This document shows positions 24,339 through 33,418 of a stretch of 64,000 nucleotides of DNA, in pieces. The stretch comes from Bacteroidetes bacterium UBA1941 (GTDB taxonomy: Bacteria > Bacteroidota > Bacteroidia > Chitinophagales > LD1), in contig DDEZ01000011.1 of NCBI GenBank assembly GCA_002336805.1, positions 62,001-126,000 of the forward strand, given 5' to 3'. The notes beneath the pieces are model-generated. The model had not been told where the DNA came from. It searched no databases and saw only the letters and a list, made by a program, of their open reading frames with translations. The position numbers and the translations under genes were made by a program. Numbering within the stretch: the stretch's first letter is position 1; each line of letters starts with the position of its first letter.

Positions 24339-24911
24339 ATGACAGAGAAAATAGCAGGGATCATACAAAGCTCTATAGACGTCAAAACGACGATCCTGAG
24401 CGATAAAGAAATGATCGCAAAGATACAGCAGGTGGCAGAGCTCGTAGCAGAGCGTTTCAAAGATGGCAGCCGCGTTTACTTTTGTGGCAATGGTGGCAGT
24501 GCGGCAGATGCACAGCACCTGGCGGCAGAGTTCACCGGCCGCTTCTATCATGACCGTGAGCCGCTGCCGGCAGAGGCATTTCATGTCAATACATCGTTTC
24601 TCACAGCGGTGGCCAATGACTACAGCTACGACCAGATATATGAGCGTATGGTAAAGGCGCAGGGCCGCAAGGGCGATGTGCTTTTTGGCCTCTCCACCTC
24701 GGGCAACTCTAAGAACATCATCCTGGCAGAAGAAGAGGCGCGCCGCCGCGGTATCATAGTCGTATCACTGACCGGCGAGACCGGCGGCAAGATGAAGGAC
24801 TGCAGCGACTACTTATTCAACGTGCCGAGCAAGGATACTCCGCGTATACAGGAGTCTCATATCATGATAGGCCATATCATCTGCCAGCTGGTAGAGGAAA
24901 TGATGATGTAA
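24339..24911 (+). CDS. gmhA: D-sedoheptulose 7-phosphate isomerase
   Basis: A 190-residue SIS-domain protein with FCGNGGSAADAQHLAAEFTG, the hallmark of GmhA, and the LSTSGNSKNI phosphate-binding loop. It converts sedoheptulose 7-phosphate to D-glycero-D-manno-heptose 7-phosphate, the first step of heptose synthesis for lipopolysaccharide or S-layer glycans. Its stop codon is directly followed by the ATG of the nucleotidyltransferase gene, so the two are translated together. Confidence 0.93.
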   Translation: MTEKIAGIIQSSIDVKTTILSDKEMIAKIQQVAELVAERFKDGSRVYFCGNGGSAADAQHLAAEFTGRFYHDREPLPAEAFHVNTSFLTAVANDYSYDQIYERMVKAQGRKGDVLFGLSTSGNSKNIILAEEEARRRGIIVVSLTGETGGKMKDCSDYLFNVPSKDTPRIQESHIMIGHIICQLVEEMMM

Positions 24912-25631
24912 ATGGCAGCACCTATCGGCATACCGGCTATCGTGCTGGCCGGAGGGCTAGGCACACGCCTGCGCTCCGTGATCAGCGACCTACCCAAGCC
25001 TATGGCGCCGGTGAATGGCAAGCCATTTCTGCACTATTTATTCCTGTACCTGCACCGCCAGGGGGTGACAGATGTGATACTGTCTGTAGGCTACAAGTCT
25101 GAGGCTATACGCGATTACTTCGGTGAGGTGTATGACCGCATCCGTATCCGCTATGCGGTAGAGGAGGAGCCGCTGGGCACAGGCGGTGGCATAGCGCAGG
25201 CCATGAGCCTGATAGACACAGATGCCATCGTGCTGAATGGTGACACCTTCTTTGACATTAATCTATCTACGCTATACAAGTTTCACAAGGAGCATGACGC
25301 AGATATATCGCTGGCGCTAAAACGCATGTATGACTTTGACCGCTATGGTACGGTAGATATCGGCAATCAGGACCGGGTGCTTCAGTTTCAGGAGAAGCAG
25401 CACCGTGCACAAGGGCTGATCAACGGCGGAGTTTATATCCTTGATAAAGACCTTTTCGCAAAGGCTGCAGAGCTGGAAGAAGCTGAGCTGCCGCGAAAAT
25501 TCTCGTTTGAGAAAGACATCCTGGAGAAACACCTCCTGCCGCTGCACTACCACGGTTGCGAGTTTGACAATTACTTTATAGACATCGGCATACCGGAGGA
25601 TTATAGCCGGGTGCAGGAGGACTTTAGGTGA
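24912..25631 (+). CDS. Heptose-1-phosphate nucleotidyltransferase (HddC-like)
   Basis: A 239-residue NTP_transferase with the nucleotide motif VLAGGLGTRLRS at about 11-22, the Lys in DLPKPMAPV, and the LNGDTFFDIN metal-binding motif. It is the size and form of HddC, which activates heptose 1-phosphate to GDP-heptose; a general sugar-phosphate nucleotidyltransferase is the alternative. Being adjacent to gmhA with no gap supports HddC. The kinase and phosphatase of the pathway (hddA, gmhB) are not in this window. Confidence 0.82.
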   Translation: MAAPIGIPAIVLAGGLGTRLRSVISDLPKPMAPVNGKPFLHYLFLYLHRQGVTDVILSVGYKSEAIRDYFGEVYDRIRIRYAVEEEPLGTGGGIAQAMSLIDTDAIVLNGDTFFDINLSTLYKFHKEHDADISLALKRMYDFDRYGTVDIGNQDRVLQFQEKQHRAQGLINGGVYILDKDLFAKAAELEEAELPRKFSFEKDILEKHLLPLHYHGCEFDNYFIDIGIPEDYSRVQEDFR

Positions 25632-25633
25632 TT

Positions 25634-25840
25634 TTAGCGGAATACTGGTAACTCACAAAGCAACTCCCCAACAAAGATCAATATTACGATACCCAGGAAA
25701 ACTCTTTTTCCTACCATATTATAATCATCCTGAAATTTTTCTTTTAAAACATCAGCGCGGCGGGTTTTATCAGGATATCTAAGAAACATCCAGATGCGCC
25801 CAAAGCCATGGACAATTCCGTGTAGTATTAAATGCTGCAT
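25634..25840 (-). CDS. Small membrane protein
   Basis: A 68-residue protein with a C-terminal hydrophobic helix (about VFLGIVILIFVGELLCEL) preceded by a charged helix WMFLRYPDKTRRADVLKEKF. The start ATG at 25840 is supported by a perfect -7 box TATATTTG at 25862-25869. It is convergent with the heptose operon. Function unknown. Confidence 0.55.
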   Translation of the reverse strand: MQHLILHGIVHGFGRIWMFLRYPDKTRRADVLKEKFQDDYNMVGKRVFLGIVILIFVGELLCELPVFR

Positions 25841-25861
25841 CGTTTAGACAGGTTATAGACT

Positions 25862-25869
25862 CAAATATA
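25862..25869 (-). promoter_or_regulatory. -7 box TATATTTG
   Basis: Perfect match to TAnnTTTG on the minus strand, 22 bases before the ATG of the small membrane protein. Confidence 0.45.
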
Positions 25870-25875
25870 GAAAAC

Positions 25876-26475
25876 TCATGTGAGCTTGTTTCTGAGCGTA
25901 TCCCTTACGTTATCATCCCATTCACTTTTCAGGATGCTCAGCACAATGCTATCCCTACGCCCACCATCAGGGTTTGGTACATTCTGACGCAGGATGCCTT
26001 CCTCTTTGCAGCCTATGGCTTTCATAGCTGCTATGCTGCGGGCATTGTTTTTATCTGCGCGAAACTCTACACGCAGCATGCCTATCTCGTCAAAGGCAAA
26101 TTGCAATAAGAGGAACTTGCAGTGTCTGTTCAGCCCCGTGCCCTGAAAGGCTTTGCCATACCAGGTGTAGCCTAGCTGCAGGGTTTGATTGCTCAGTTGT
26201 ATGTCGTAGAAGCGGGTAGAGCCGGCGTACTTTTGTGTCTTTTTGTCGAAGACAATGAATGGATACTCTTTCTTATCCGCTTTGCCCGCCAGGGCGATGT
26301 CCAAGTATCTCCTCATACCTTCCTCTCCGCCGGCGCGCACCAGAGAGAATCGCCATATCTCGGGCTCCTCCATGCCAAAGTGGGAGAGCTGTTCTAGGTC
26401 TTCAGCGCGGAGTGGACGGAGTAGTACACGTTCGTCTTCGAGAATATAATCTGTAGTGAAGTCGAAGGCCTGCAT
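25876..26475 (-). CDS. GNAT acetyltransferase (RimJ/RimL type)
   Basis: A 199-residue GNAT-fold protein. It opens with VLLRPLRAEDLEQLSHF as in the RimJ/RimL group, has YAGSTRFYDIQ then TWYGKAFQGTGLNRHCKFLLLQF covering the acetyl-CoA binding loop, and NARSIAAMKAIGCKEEGILR near the C-terminus. These enzymes acetylate protein N-termini or small molecules. The substrate is unknown. A -7 box at 26490-26497 supports the start. Confidence 0.88.
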   Translation of the reverse strand: MQAFDFTTDYILEDERVLLRPLRAEDLEQLSHFGMEEPEIWRFSLVRAGGEEGMRRYLDIALAGKADKKEYPFIVFDKKTQKYAGSTRFYDIQLSNQTLQLGYTWYGKAFQGTGLNRHCKFLLLQFAFDEIGMLRVEFRADKNNARSIAAMKAIGCKEEGILRQNVPNPDGGRRDSIVLSILKSEWDDNVRDTLRNKLT

Positions 26476-26489
26476 AAAGTGATTTTACA

Positions 26490-26497
26490 CAAAGCTA
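26490..26497 (-). promoter_or_regulatory. -7 box TAGCTTTG
   Basis: Perfect TAnnTTTG match on the minus strand, 15 bases before the GNAT start codon. Confidence 0.45.
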
Positions 26498-26515
26498 ACA
26501 GGCTTTATGAAATTG

Positions 26516-27376
26516 CTATTGGCTATTGCGGTACTCCAGTGGTGGGATGCCGGCCTTCTGCTTGAAGAACTTGGTAAAGTGAGCAGTATCGCTAAAGTCG
26601 AGGTCGTAGGCTATCTGCTTGATAGGCTTCTGCGAGTAGCGGAGCATCCGTTTGGTCTCTATGAAGATGCGCTGATGGATAAACTCCAGCGCACTCATAC
26701 CGGCAAACTGGCGCGTCACATCATTGATAGCTTTGGTAGAGAGGCTGAGGCGCTGGCCATACTCGGCTACACTATGTATGTGGCGGTAGTTTTTCTCTAC
26801 CTCATTGCGAAAGTCGAGGTACTGCTGCGCCTCGGCAGAGTGCATGGGCATGAGCGGGATATTCATGGCCTGCATACACTTGTTCACAAAGACAGAGAGC
26901 AGGTCGAGCAGGATCTGGTCACGGCTCTGGGATTTTGTCTTATTCTCCTGCTGCATGAGATGGAGCAGGTGGTGCATGTACTCTTTGTCATCGGCATTGA
27001 GGTGCAGCACCGGTGGCTCGCCGCTATCCATATAGCTGAAGAGCTTCATGAGCAGGTTTTTGGTCTCATCTTTCAGCAGGAAGAACTCCTCAGTGAAGAG
27101 CAGTACATGAGCCAGGAACCCCTCGCGCCCATCCAGCGCATGTAGCTGGCCGGGCAGTACAAAGTGGATAGAGCCCGGAGACGTCTCAATGGTAGAAAAA
27201 TCTATGGTGTGCCGCCCGGTACCCTCCATGAAAATAAAGATGGACCAGTGGCGGTGGCGGTGCGCTACGTCGGGCACTTCAAAGTTGGCCTCACTGATCG
27301 TGATAAAGCTGAACCGGATATCACTCAAAGTAGAAAAGTGATGGACAGGCGCGGTTTTGTGTTGCTGCTTGTCCAT
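26516..27376 (-). CDS. AraC-family transcriptional regulator
   Basis: About 286 residues. The N-terminal half has a cupin-like ligand-binding core (HWSIFIFMEGTGRHTIDF, then the PGSIHFVLPGQLHAL loop). The C-terminal 100 residues form the double helix-turn-helix of AraC proteins, with STKAINDVTRQFAG, FIHQRIFIETKRML and IAYDLDFSDTAHFTKFFKQKAG. It is expected to sense a small molecule and activate nearby or distant genes. The most likely start is ATG 27376; GTG 27379 would add one residue. Target genes are not evident. Confidence 0.93.
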   Translation of the reverse strand: MDKQQHKTAPVHHFSTLSDIRFSFITISEANFEVPDVAHRHRHWSIFIFMEGTGRHTIDFSTIETSPGSIHFVLPGQLHALDGREGFLAHVLLFTEEFFLLKDETKNLLMKLFSYMDSGEPPVLHLNADDKEYMHHLLHLMQQENKTKSQSRDQILLDLLSVFVNKCMQAMNIPLMPMHSAEAQQYLDFRNEVEKNYRHIHSVAEYGQRLSLSTKAINDVTRQFAGMSALEFIHQRIFIETKRMLRYSQKPIKQIAYDLDFSDTAHFTKFFKQKAGIPPLEYRNSQ

Positions 27377-27406
27377 CACTTTTCTGAGGTGGTTTTAGGA
27401 TTGATA

Positions 27407-29077
27407 TTAGTGTGCTACCGCTATCTTCTGGCGGGCTATGAGGTTGTTGCCTTTCGTTACATTCACTACATAGCTGCCGGTAGCGAGAGATGATACGGAG
27501 ACCTGCGCTTTCTGGTCTGCTATAGCAGCTGTAGATACAATCCTGCCGCTCATGTCTATGAGCTGTACGGATACCTCAGTGCTCAGTGCCTGGCTCTTGC
27601 CCAGGTCGATAGTGAGCTGATCATTTGCAGGATTTGGATAGATGGCTGCAGCAGACTGCGCCTGCTCCAGGATGCCGTTGATCAGGTCATCAGCTTCGTA
27701 GAACCATAACTCACGGCCAGCATTATTGAAGTCTGCCGGGATCACGACTTTATTGCCATAGGTAGTGAAGTCAAATAGGTCTGCTATGCCGCAGCCAAAG
27801 ATATAATCAAAAGGATGGTTTGTGCTGGCGTCATCCGGCATTACGACCTGCACGCCTGCGCTGGTGCCATCTGTGATACACATCACCTGACGGGTGCTGG
27901 CACTATCATATGCCTGGTAGATGATCTTATTGCCCATGACCAGTGCATTATTGGGATAGGCAGAGAAGCCGATACCGCTCAGTGGGAGATCGGTGCGGCC
28001 AAACTCTGACTGCGCACCGGTGACTGCATCTACGATATGGTAGCCATTATTCAGATCATTAGGGAAAAGGATCTTATTGCCACTATAGGTCAGTGTGCTG
28101 GTGATGGTACAAATGCGATCTGCGCCGGTACCGTTTACCTTAAATAATGCGTAGGTGCTCGTATCGTAAGCAGCAAACCACAGTGAGCCACCGCACTCCC
28201 GCAGGTAATCAGGGAAGCAGTTGCCATTTGGCATAGATAGTACCTTGGTCACCGGGCCAGTGGCTGTGCCATCAAAGGAATACAGATCAGGACCCAGGCC
28301 GGATGGAGAGCCGATGATGTACAGCCTGCCATTGAATGCTTTGATCTTGTTGGCAAAGGCGAGGTTCCAGTGGCAGCTGGCGCTGTCTGCTATAGACTTG
28401 ACAGCCTTGGTGCCTGCGACGGTGCCATCAGATTTCCAGATGTCGCTATTCACTATGAAGTATACGTTGCCATTCATCTCACAGTAGCCATTGGCGCTGG
28501 TGTAGCCTGTCAGGGTGATAGGCGCCAGGCTGCGTGTGCCTGTGCTGCTACCATCAGTCACCATCACATCGGTCTGCGTGCAGAATACGACCTTGCCATT
28601 GGTCACGCCCGCATTGTCTTCACTCAGCAGGTTATTGAATGGCTGGTCGAGGTCTTTCACCTTGGTAGTGCCTGCGCTGGTACCGTCGCTCACATAGAGG
28701 TCATAGTCATCAGTAGGTGCCGCATCTGTCTTGGTCTCATTGGCCAGGAAGTAGATCTTATGGCCTACCACGCGCAGGTCGCCTATGCCGGAGCCGCCGT
28801 TTGGATTGATGTCTTTGATCTTGTGCGTACCTGATTGTGTACCGTCTGTGACCCACAGCTCATCATTGTACGGCTGGTCTGTAGCTACGAAGTACAGCAG
28901 CCCGTTGAGTTGGGCAAAATGCTTCAGGTCTCCCGCGCCATAGTAGTATTTGCTGCTGTCGCTCCATACATTGTCACAGTATCCGGCATTGGGATTGATC
29001 TGGACCATGCTGAAGGTGCCTGCCTGTGCAGCTGATCCACCCAGGAGCAGCGCTGCGAAGAGTAATATATTCTTCAT
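27407..29077 (-). CDS. T9SS-exported DGT-repeat (ELWxTDGT) protein
   Basis: A 556-residue exported protein. After a signal peptide it carries about seven repeats of the form [ED]LxxTDGTxxGTxxVKDI (for example ELWVTDGTQSGTHKIKDI and DIWKSDGTVAGTKAVKSI), typical of Bacteroidota beta-propeller-like exported proteins. The last 75 residues are a type IX secretion sorting domain: AAIYPNPANDQLTIDL, a central VSVQLIDMSGRIV and SSLATGSYVVNVT near the end. It should be secreted through the T9SS and attached to the surface. Its binding target is unknown. Confidence 0.85.
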   Translation of the reverse strand: MKNILLFAALLLGGSAAQAGTFSMVQINPNAGYCDNVWSDSSKYYYGAGDLKHFAQLNGLLYFVATDQPYNDELWVTDGTQSGTHKIKDINPNGGSGIGDLRVVGHKIYFLANETKTDAAPTDDYDLYVSDGTSAGTTKVKDLDQPFNNLLSEDNAGVTNGKVVFCTQTDVMVTDGSSTGTRSLAPITLTGYTSANGYCEMNGNVYFIVNSDIWKSDGTVAGTKAVKSIADSASCHWNLAFANKIKAFNGRLYIIGSPSGLGPDLYSFDGTATGPVTKVLSMPNGNCFPDYLRECGGSLWFAAYDTSTYALFKVNGTGADRICTITSTLTYSGNKILFPNDLNNGYHIVDAVTGAQSEFGRTDLPLSGIGFSAYPNNALVMGNKIIYQAYDSASTRQVMCITDGTSAGVQVVMPDDASTNHPFDYIFGCGIADLFDFTTYGNKVVIPADFNNAGRELWFYEADDLINGILEQAQSAAAIYPNPANDQLTIDLGKSQALSTEVSVQLIDMSGRIVSTAAIADQKAQVSVSSLATGSYVVNVTKGNNLIARQKIAVAH

Positions 29078-29293
29078 GACTTTAAATTTAACGATTTAAA
29101 AATAGTTTTCGTTTTTCGCCCCCGGTTGTATAAAAAAGCCCTTGTCTTGTACATTTCGGTCGTCACCGGCCTGTTTAGATGGTTTTTAGTGCCACACGGG
29201 GCTTCCGCTAGCAAAACAAAGACACTTCAGCCTCAGATGATTGTAGATATCAGGTGATCTATTGTAAGATACATCTTAGCTCACTCGACATTG

Positions 29294-29347
29294 GCCCTCC
29301 AAATCTCTCCCGACTGCATCGGGATCTTCGACCTAAAGGGAGGCTTT
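29294..29347 (-). repeat. Dispersed 54-base repeat, copy A
   Basis: On the minus strand this begins AAAGCCTCCCTTTAGGTCG and ends TTTGGAGGGC, with TCCCGA...TCGGGA pairing inside. The copy at 55850-55903 has the same length and nearly the same sequence. Confidence 0.7.
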
Positions 29348-29373
29348 AACAGCCAATGCAATGTTTGGTAGCA

Positions 29374-30603
29374 TCAGCCCGCCATGGCGCGGATACGCTG
29401 CAGCAGCGTAGGGTGCGAGTAGTGTACGAATACATATGCCGGATGCGGCTGCGGATTGCCCAGCTGATCGGAGTATAGTTTTTTCAGAGAGGAGATGAGA
29501 GGCGCAGAGCTGTATGTTGTTTTGGCATAGTCATCGGCCTCATATTCATTTTTGCGGCTGAAGACATTCATTGCCATGCCGATCAGCGTAGACACCGGGC
29601 TGTATAGCATGGTAAAGGTGACCAGCGAAAGGTAAAACCTGTTCTCCTTTACTCCGAGTACCTCAGCCATGAGCGGATTGCCGGCTACCCAGCCGAAGAG
29701 GAAGAAGATGATGCCCATCTGCGCCACGCTAATGGCCATGGACTGCAGGATGTGTTTCTTTTTGTAGTGGCCTACCTCATGTGCCAGCACTGCTGTGATC
29801 TCGTCCGGTGTCATTTTTTCGATCAGTGTATCATACAGCACGATGCTCTTGCGGCTGCCCATGCCGCTGAAGAATGCGTTGGCCTTTGACGAGCGTTTGG
29901 AGCCATTCATCACCATGATATTGGTGAGCGGGAAGCTCACCTTAGACGCATAGGCCTCTATCTGGCTGCGCAGGTCGCCGCTTTCCAGCGGTATCAGCTT
30001 ATTGAAAACAGGCAAGAGCACTGATGTGTAAAATGCGGCTATGAATAAGGTAACGCTGGAGACCACAGCCCAGCCCGCTATCCAGAAGTAGCCGCCCAGC
30101 ATACCATAGAGCCAGGCCAGCAGTGCATATATCGCACCGCCTATGATGGCGAGGAGGAGCGCAGTCTTGATCTTGTCTCCAATGAACGTGGCAATGGTCA
30201 TTTTATTAAAGCCGTATTTCTCCTCTATCACAAATATCCGGTACAGCTCAAACGGGAGGTCCAGGATGCTATTGGCCAGCATGATGATACCAAAGAAAAT
30301 GAGTCCGTCTATGATCGCATTCTCAGAGATACTGTGTGCGATGCCATCCACCCACGCGAAACCTTTGAAATACAAAAAGCAGAGTGTGACAGCCAGTGAC
30401 AGCAGCCCGGATATGGAGGATACGCGGTTATTGTCTTTTGCATAGGCCTTTGCCTTTTCAAACTTTTCATCGTCGTAGATGTCGCGCAGTTCGGCAGGAA
30501 CTGGCTTGTCCCAGCTTTTCATATTGAGATAGGAGAGTACAGCAGAGAAAATATATTCTATCAGGATGAAGGCGATGATTATGTACAAAAGGGTCTGTGC
30601 CAC
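29374..30603 (-). CDS. M48-family zinc metallopeptidase (Ste24-like)
   Basis: About 409 residues from GTG 30603; a TTG at 30621 is also open but there is no ATG. Multiple membrane helices, the zinc motif HEVGH (in AVLAHEVGHYKKKH) and the C-terminal NEYEADDYA motif that provides the third ligand are the CAAX-protease/Ste24 signature. In bacteria these peptidases do membrane-protein quality control. It is single and divergent from nothing close; the region upstream contains an inverted repeat (30664-30732). Confidence 0.88.
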   Translation of the reverse strand: MAQTLLYIIIAFILIEYIFSAVLSYLNMKSWDKPVPAELRDIYDDEKFEKAKAYAKDNNRVSSISGLLSLAVTLCFLYFKGFAWVDGIAHSISENAIIDGLIFFGIIMLANSILDLPFELYRIFVIEEKYGFNKMTIATFIGDKIKTALLLAIIGGAIYALLAWLYGMLGGYFWIAGWAVVSSVTLFIAAFYTSVLLPVFNKLIPLESGDLRSQIEAYASKVSFPLTNIMVMNGSKRSSKANAFFSGMGSRKSIVLYDTLIEKMTPDEITAVLAHEVGHYKKKHILQSMAISVAQMGIIFFLFGWVAGNPLMAEVLGVKENRFYLSLVTFTMLYSPVSTLIGMAMNVFSRKNEYEADDYAKTTYSSAPLISSLKKLYSDQLGNPQPHPAYVFVHYSHPTLLQRIRAMAG

Positions 30604-30663
30604 TGCGGAGATTTTTGTCAAAAGTAATATTTAATGCTATTCTAAACTTTGCACAACGGTTTT

Positions 30664-30732
30664 AACCGCCAAGAACGCGGAGAACGCAAAGGTATTTGAT
30701 AATCCTCCGCGTTCTTGGCGTTCTTTGCGGTT
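30664..30732. repeat. Inverted repeat with CGCAAAGAACGC-type units, copy A
   Basis: CGCCAAGAACGCGGAG (30667-30682) is exactly matched in reverse complement at 30705-30720. The flanks repeat AACGCAAAGG-like units. The same unit family recurs at 32098-32163. Confidence 0.65.
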
Positions 30733-30872
30733 GATTCTTTTACGTAGATCAGAATCCTTTATAGGTAATAACACTTGATCGCGAATAAGCTTCAGAGCAG
30801 CAGGGAGTAGCTTTATACCGACTTAAAAGGAATTTTATAGGTTTACTGCGTGAATAAACAACTGTGCTCTAG

Positions 30873-32081
30873 ATGAAAATAGGAATCCTCAGAGAAGAAA
30901 AAACTCCGGAAGACAACCGTGTGCCGCTCACCCCGAGCCAGTGCCGCACGCTGATGGAGGAGTATAGCAATATATGGGTGGCAGTGCAGCCTAGCGAAAC
31001 ACGCTGCTACACGGATGATGAGTACCGCTATCAGGGCATAGCCGTGCGTGAGAACCTCTCCGACTGCGACCTGCTGCTCGGAGTCAAAGAGATACCACCG
31101 CAGCTACTCATACCCAATAAGACTTACATGATCTTCTCCCACACCATCAAGAAGCAGGCGCACAACCGCAAGCTGCTGAGGGCGGTGCTGGAGAAGAAGA
31201 TACGCCTCATAGACTACGAGTGCCTGAAGGATGATAAGGGCAAGCGCATCATCGCCTTTGGCAGGTGGGCGGGTATAGTGGGCGCGTATAATACGATAAG
31301 GGCCATCGGCCTACGTACGGGGCGCTTTGATATGCTGCCTATGCATGAGTGCCACAACTTTGCCGAGGCGCAGAAAGAATTCGCCAAGCTGGACCTGCCG
31401 CCGTGGAAGCTCGTGCTGAGTGGCGATGGCCGTGTGTCTGAGGGCGCCGCCTTCCTGCTCGATATCATGAAGATCCGCAAGGTAGACCCGCATTCCTTTG
31501 TCTACAAAGAGTTTGATGAAGTAGTCTACACGCAGCTGCACTCCAAGGATATGTTTTACCGCGATGGACATGATGATTTTGACGCCCTGGACTATCACCT
31601 GCATCCGGAGCTGTACCAGTCATCCTTCTTTCCCTTTACCCGTGCGGCAGATGTCTTTATCAATGGCATCTACTGGGACAAGCGCATACCGGTTTTCTTC
31701 AACCGGGAGCAGATGGAGGAGAAGGACTTTAATATTAAGATCATAGGTGATATCACCTGCGATATCGCGCCTGAGGCGTCTGTGCCTTCCACACTTTTCG
31801 CATCTACTATCGCTGAGCCTTTCTTCGGGTATGATCCGGAGACGGGTACGCAGACTGACCCATTCAACGGGAAAAGTGTAGACATCATGTCTATAGACAA
31901 CCTGCCAAACGAGCTGCCGCGCGATGCCTCAGAGGACTTTGGCAATATGCTCATGAGCCGGGTCATACCGCGCCTGCTCAAAGAGTGGAGCACGACGATC
32001 AATAAGGCTACTATCGCACTGGATGGCGAGCTGAATGAGCCCTATCGCTATCTCAGTGACTATGTAGGGGAAAGAAACTGA
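30873..32081 (+). CDS. Saccharopine dehydrogenase-like / alanine dehydrogenase-family protein
   Basis: A 402-residue oxidoreductase of the AlaDH/PNT and saccharopine dehydrogenase group. The N-terminal part MKIGILREEKTPEDNRVPLTP is the family opening. FGRWAGIVGAYNTIRAIG and the KPxxTYMIFSHTIKKQ region are typical of lysine-forming saccharopine dehydrogenase, as is a GDITCDI segment late in the protein. The nucleotide loop is at about 188-195. It probably links lysine or glutamate to a 2-oxoacid in an NAD(P)-dependent way; the exact substrate is unsure. The gene lies between two copies of a dispersed inverted repeat. Confidence 0.75.
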   Translation: MKIGILREEKTPEDNRVPLTPSQCRTLMEEYSNIWVAVQPSETRCYTDDEYRYQGIAVRENLSDCDLLLGVKEIPPQLLIPNKTYMIFSHTIKKQAHNRKLLRAVLEKKIRLIDYECLKDDKGKRIIAFGRWAGIVGAYNTIRAIGLRTGRFDMLPMHECHNFAEAQKEFAKLDLPPWKLVLSGDGRVSEGAAFLLDIMKIRKVDPHSFVYKEFDEVVYTQLHSKDMFYRDGHDDFDALDYHLHPELYQSSFFPFTRAADVFINGIYWDKRIPVFFNREQMEEKDFNIKIIGDITCDIAPEASVPSTLFASTIAEPFFGYDPETGTQTDPFNGKSVDIMSIDNLPNELPRDASEDFGNMLMSRVIPRLLKEWSTTINKATIALDGELNEPYRYLSDYVGERN

Positions 32082-32097
32082 CAAGCACTAATATAGT

Positions 32098-32163
32098 AAC
32101 GCAAAGGGCGCAAAGAACGCAAAGAGATTTATATTCCTTTGCGTTCTTTGCGCCCTTTGCGGT
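32098..32163. repeat. Perfect 25-bp inverted repeat, CGCAAAGAACGC units, copy B
   Basis: CGCAAAGGGCGCAAAGAACG is the beginning of a 25-base arm (32100-32124) that is an exact reverse complement of 32137-32161, with a 12-base loop. It lies just after the dehydrogenase stop and could also act as a terminator-like hairpin. Confidence 0.75.
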
Positions 32164-32176
32164 TAGACCGTACTCT

Positions 32177-33316
32177 CTACAGCGCCTCGCCATACAGCGC
32201 ACGGAAGTCCGCACGCGATACAGGCTTAGGATTATTAGGATGTGCGAAGTCTTCAAAGGCCAGGTCAGAGAGTGTCTCCAGGTGCTCCTCCTTCACACCG
32301 ATCTCGCGCAGGCGGTGAGGGATATTGATCTTAGAGTTCAGGTCAAAGAGGTATTGGATCACGCCTTCTGCATTCTCATTCTTCAGCTCCAGCGTACGTG
32401 CTATGCGGCGGAATTTATCTTCAAAGCCCGCTACGTTAAACTTCATGCCGTATGGGATATTCACCGCATTGGCCAGACCGTGGTGCGTGTCGAGCAGAGA
32501 GGAGAGCGGATGCGCCAGAGAGTGTACCACGCCGAGGCCCTTCTGGAAGGCAATAGCGCCCATCATAGACGCCATCAGCATCTGAGAGCGTGATTCGATA
32601 TCAGGGCTATTCACAGCCTTCTCCAGAGAGAGTGACACAAGGCGGATACCCTCCAGTGCGATACCATCTGCTATAGGGTGGTAGTTCTTGGCCAGGAAGG
32701 CCTCCATATTATGCGTCAGTGCATCCATACCGGTAGCAGCCGTGATGAATGGTGGCAGGTCCATGGTCAGTGCAGGATCGGCAAATACGACCTTGGCCAG
32801 CAGCTTCGGCGAGAAAAGTATCTTCTTCTGGTGTGTCTCATCATCTGCTATGATAGCGCTGCGGCCTACCTCGCTACCGGTACCGGAGGTGGTAGGGATA
32901 GTGATGAAGTGAGGCACATCATTGGTCACATAGATATCGCCGCCTATCAGGTCGTCATATTTGAAGAGGTCCTCACGGTGATTGACACGGAGCACGATAG
33001 CGCGGGCTACGTCCAGCGCAGCGCCACCACCTATACCGATGATCACGTCACCTTTGTGAGCGTCCCATGCGTCGCCGCCTTTGTATACGTCAGATTTCAC
33101 CGGGTTTTTGTGGATGTCGTAGAAGGTCTCCACGGCAAAGCCTTTCGCCTTCAGGTCCTCTACTATTTTCTTGAAGAAACCCAGCTGTGCCACGTTAGGG
33201 TCGGTCACCACCAGCGGGCGGGAGAGGTTGTTCTTTTTGAGGTACTCAGGCAGCTCGCTGATCACGCCTGCGCCAAAACGGATAGTAGTAGGAAAGTTGA
33301 ATTGTGAAACTGACAT
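32177..33316 (-). CDS. Iron-containing alcohol dehydrogenase
   Basis: A 379-residue group III alcohol dehydrogenase. The NAD-binding GIGGGAALDVARA loop, the TIPTTSGTGSEVGRSAII segment, and the metal-binding region with the conserved histidines in MDALTHNMEAFL, LGVVHSLAHPLSS and LDTHHGLANAVNIP are all present. It oxidises or reduces short-chain alcohols or aldehydes. The start ATG at 33316 gives the usual N-terminus MSVSQFNFPTTIRFG. It runs convergent to the dehydrogenase gene and faces the 25-bp inverted repeat. Confidence 0.92.
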   Translation of the reverse strand: MSVSQFNFPTTIRFGAGVISELPEYLKKNNLSRPLVVTDPNVAQLGFFKKIVEDLKAKGFAVETFYDIHKNPVKSDVYKGGDAWDAHKGDVIIGIGGGAALDVARAIVLRVNHREDLFKYDDLIGGDIYVTNDVPHFITIPTTSGTGSEVGRSAIIADDETHQKKILFSPKLLAKVVFADPALTMDLPPFITAATGMDALTHNMEAFLAKNYHPIADGIALEGIRLVSLSLEKAVNSPDIESRSQMLMASMMGAIAFQKGLGVVHSLAHPLSSLLDTHHGLANAVNIPYGMKFNVAGFEDKFRRIARTLELKNENAEGVIQYLFDLNSKINIPHRLREIGVKEEHLETLSDLAFEDFAHPNNPKPVSRADFRALYGEAL

Positions 33317-33418
33317 AGTCTGTTATGCTGTTTTAAAAATGATGTGTGAAATGCTGAAAGCCCCGCAAAAATAAGCGAGAATCGGATTCCCGGGAGAAAA
33401 ATATCAGCCGTTTGGCGG

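Noticed and set aside
26507..27145. Long open frame on the strand opposite the AraC regulator
   Set aside because: It overlaps a gene with clear AraC domains over its full length, has no motif of its own and follows from the GC-rich codons of the real gene.
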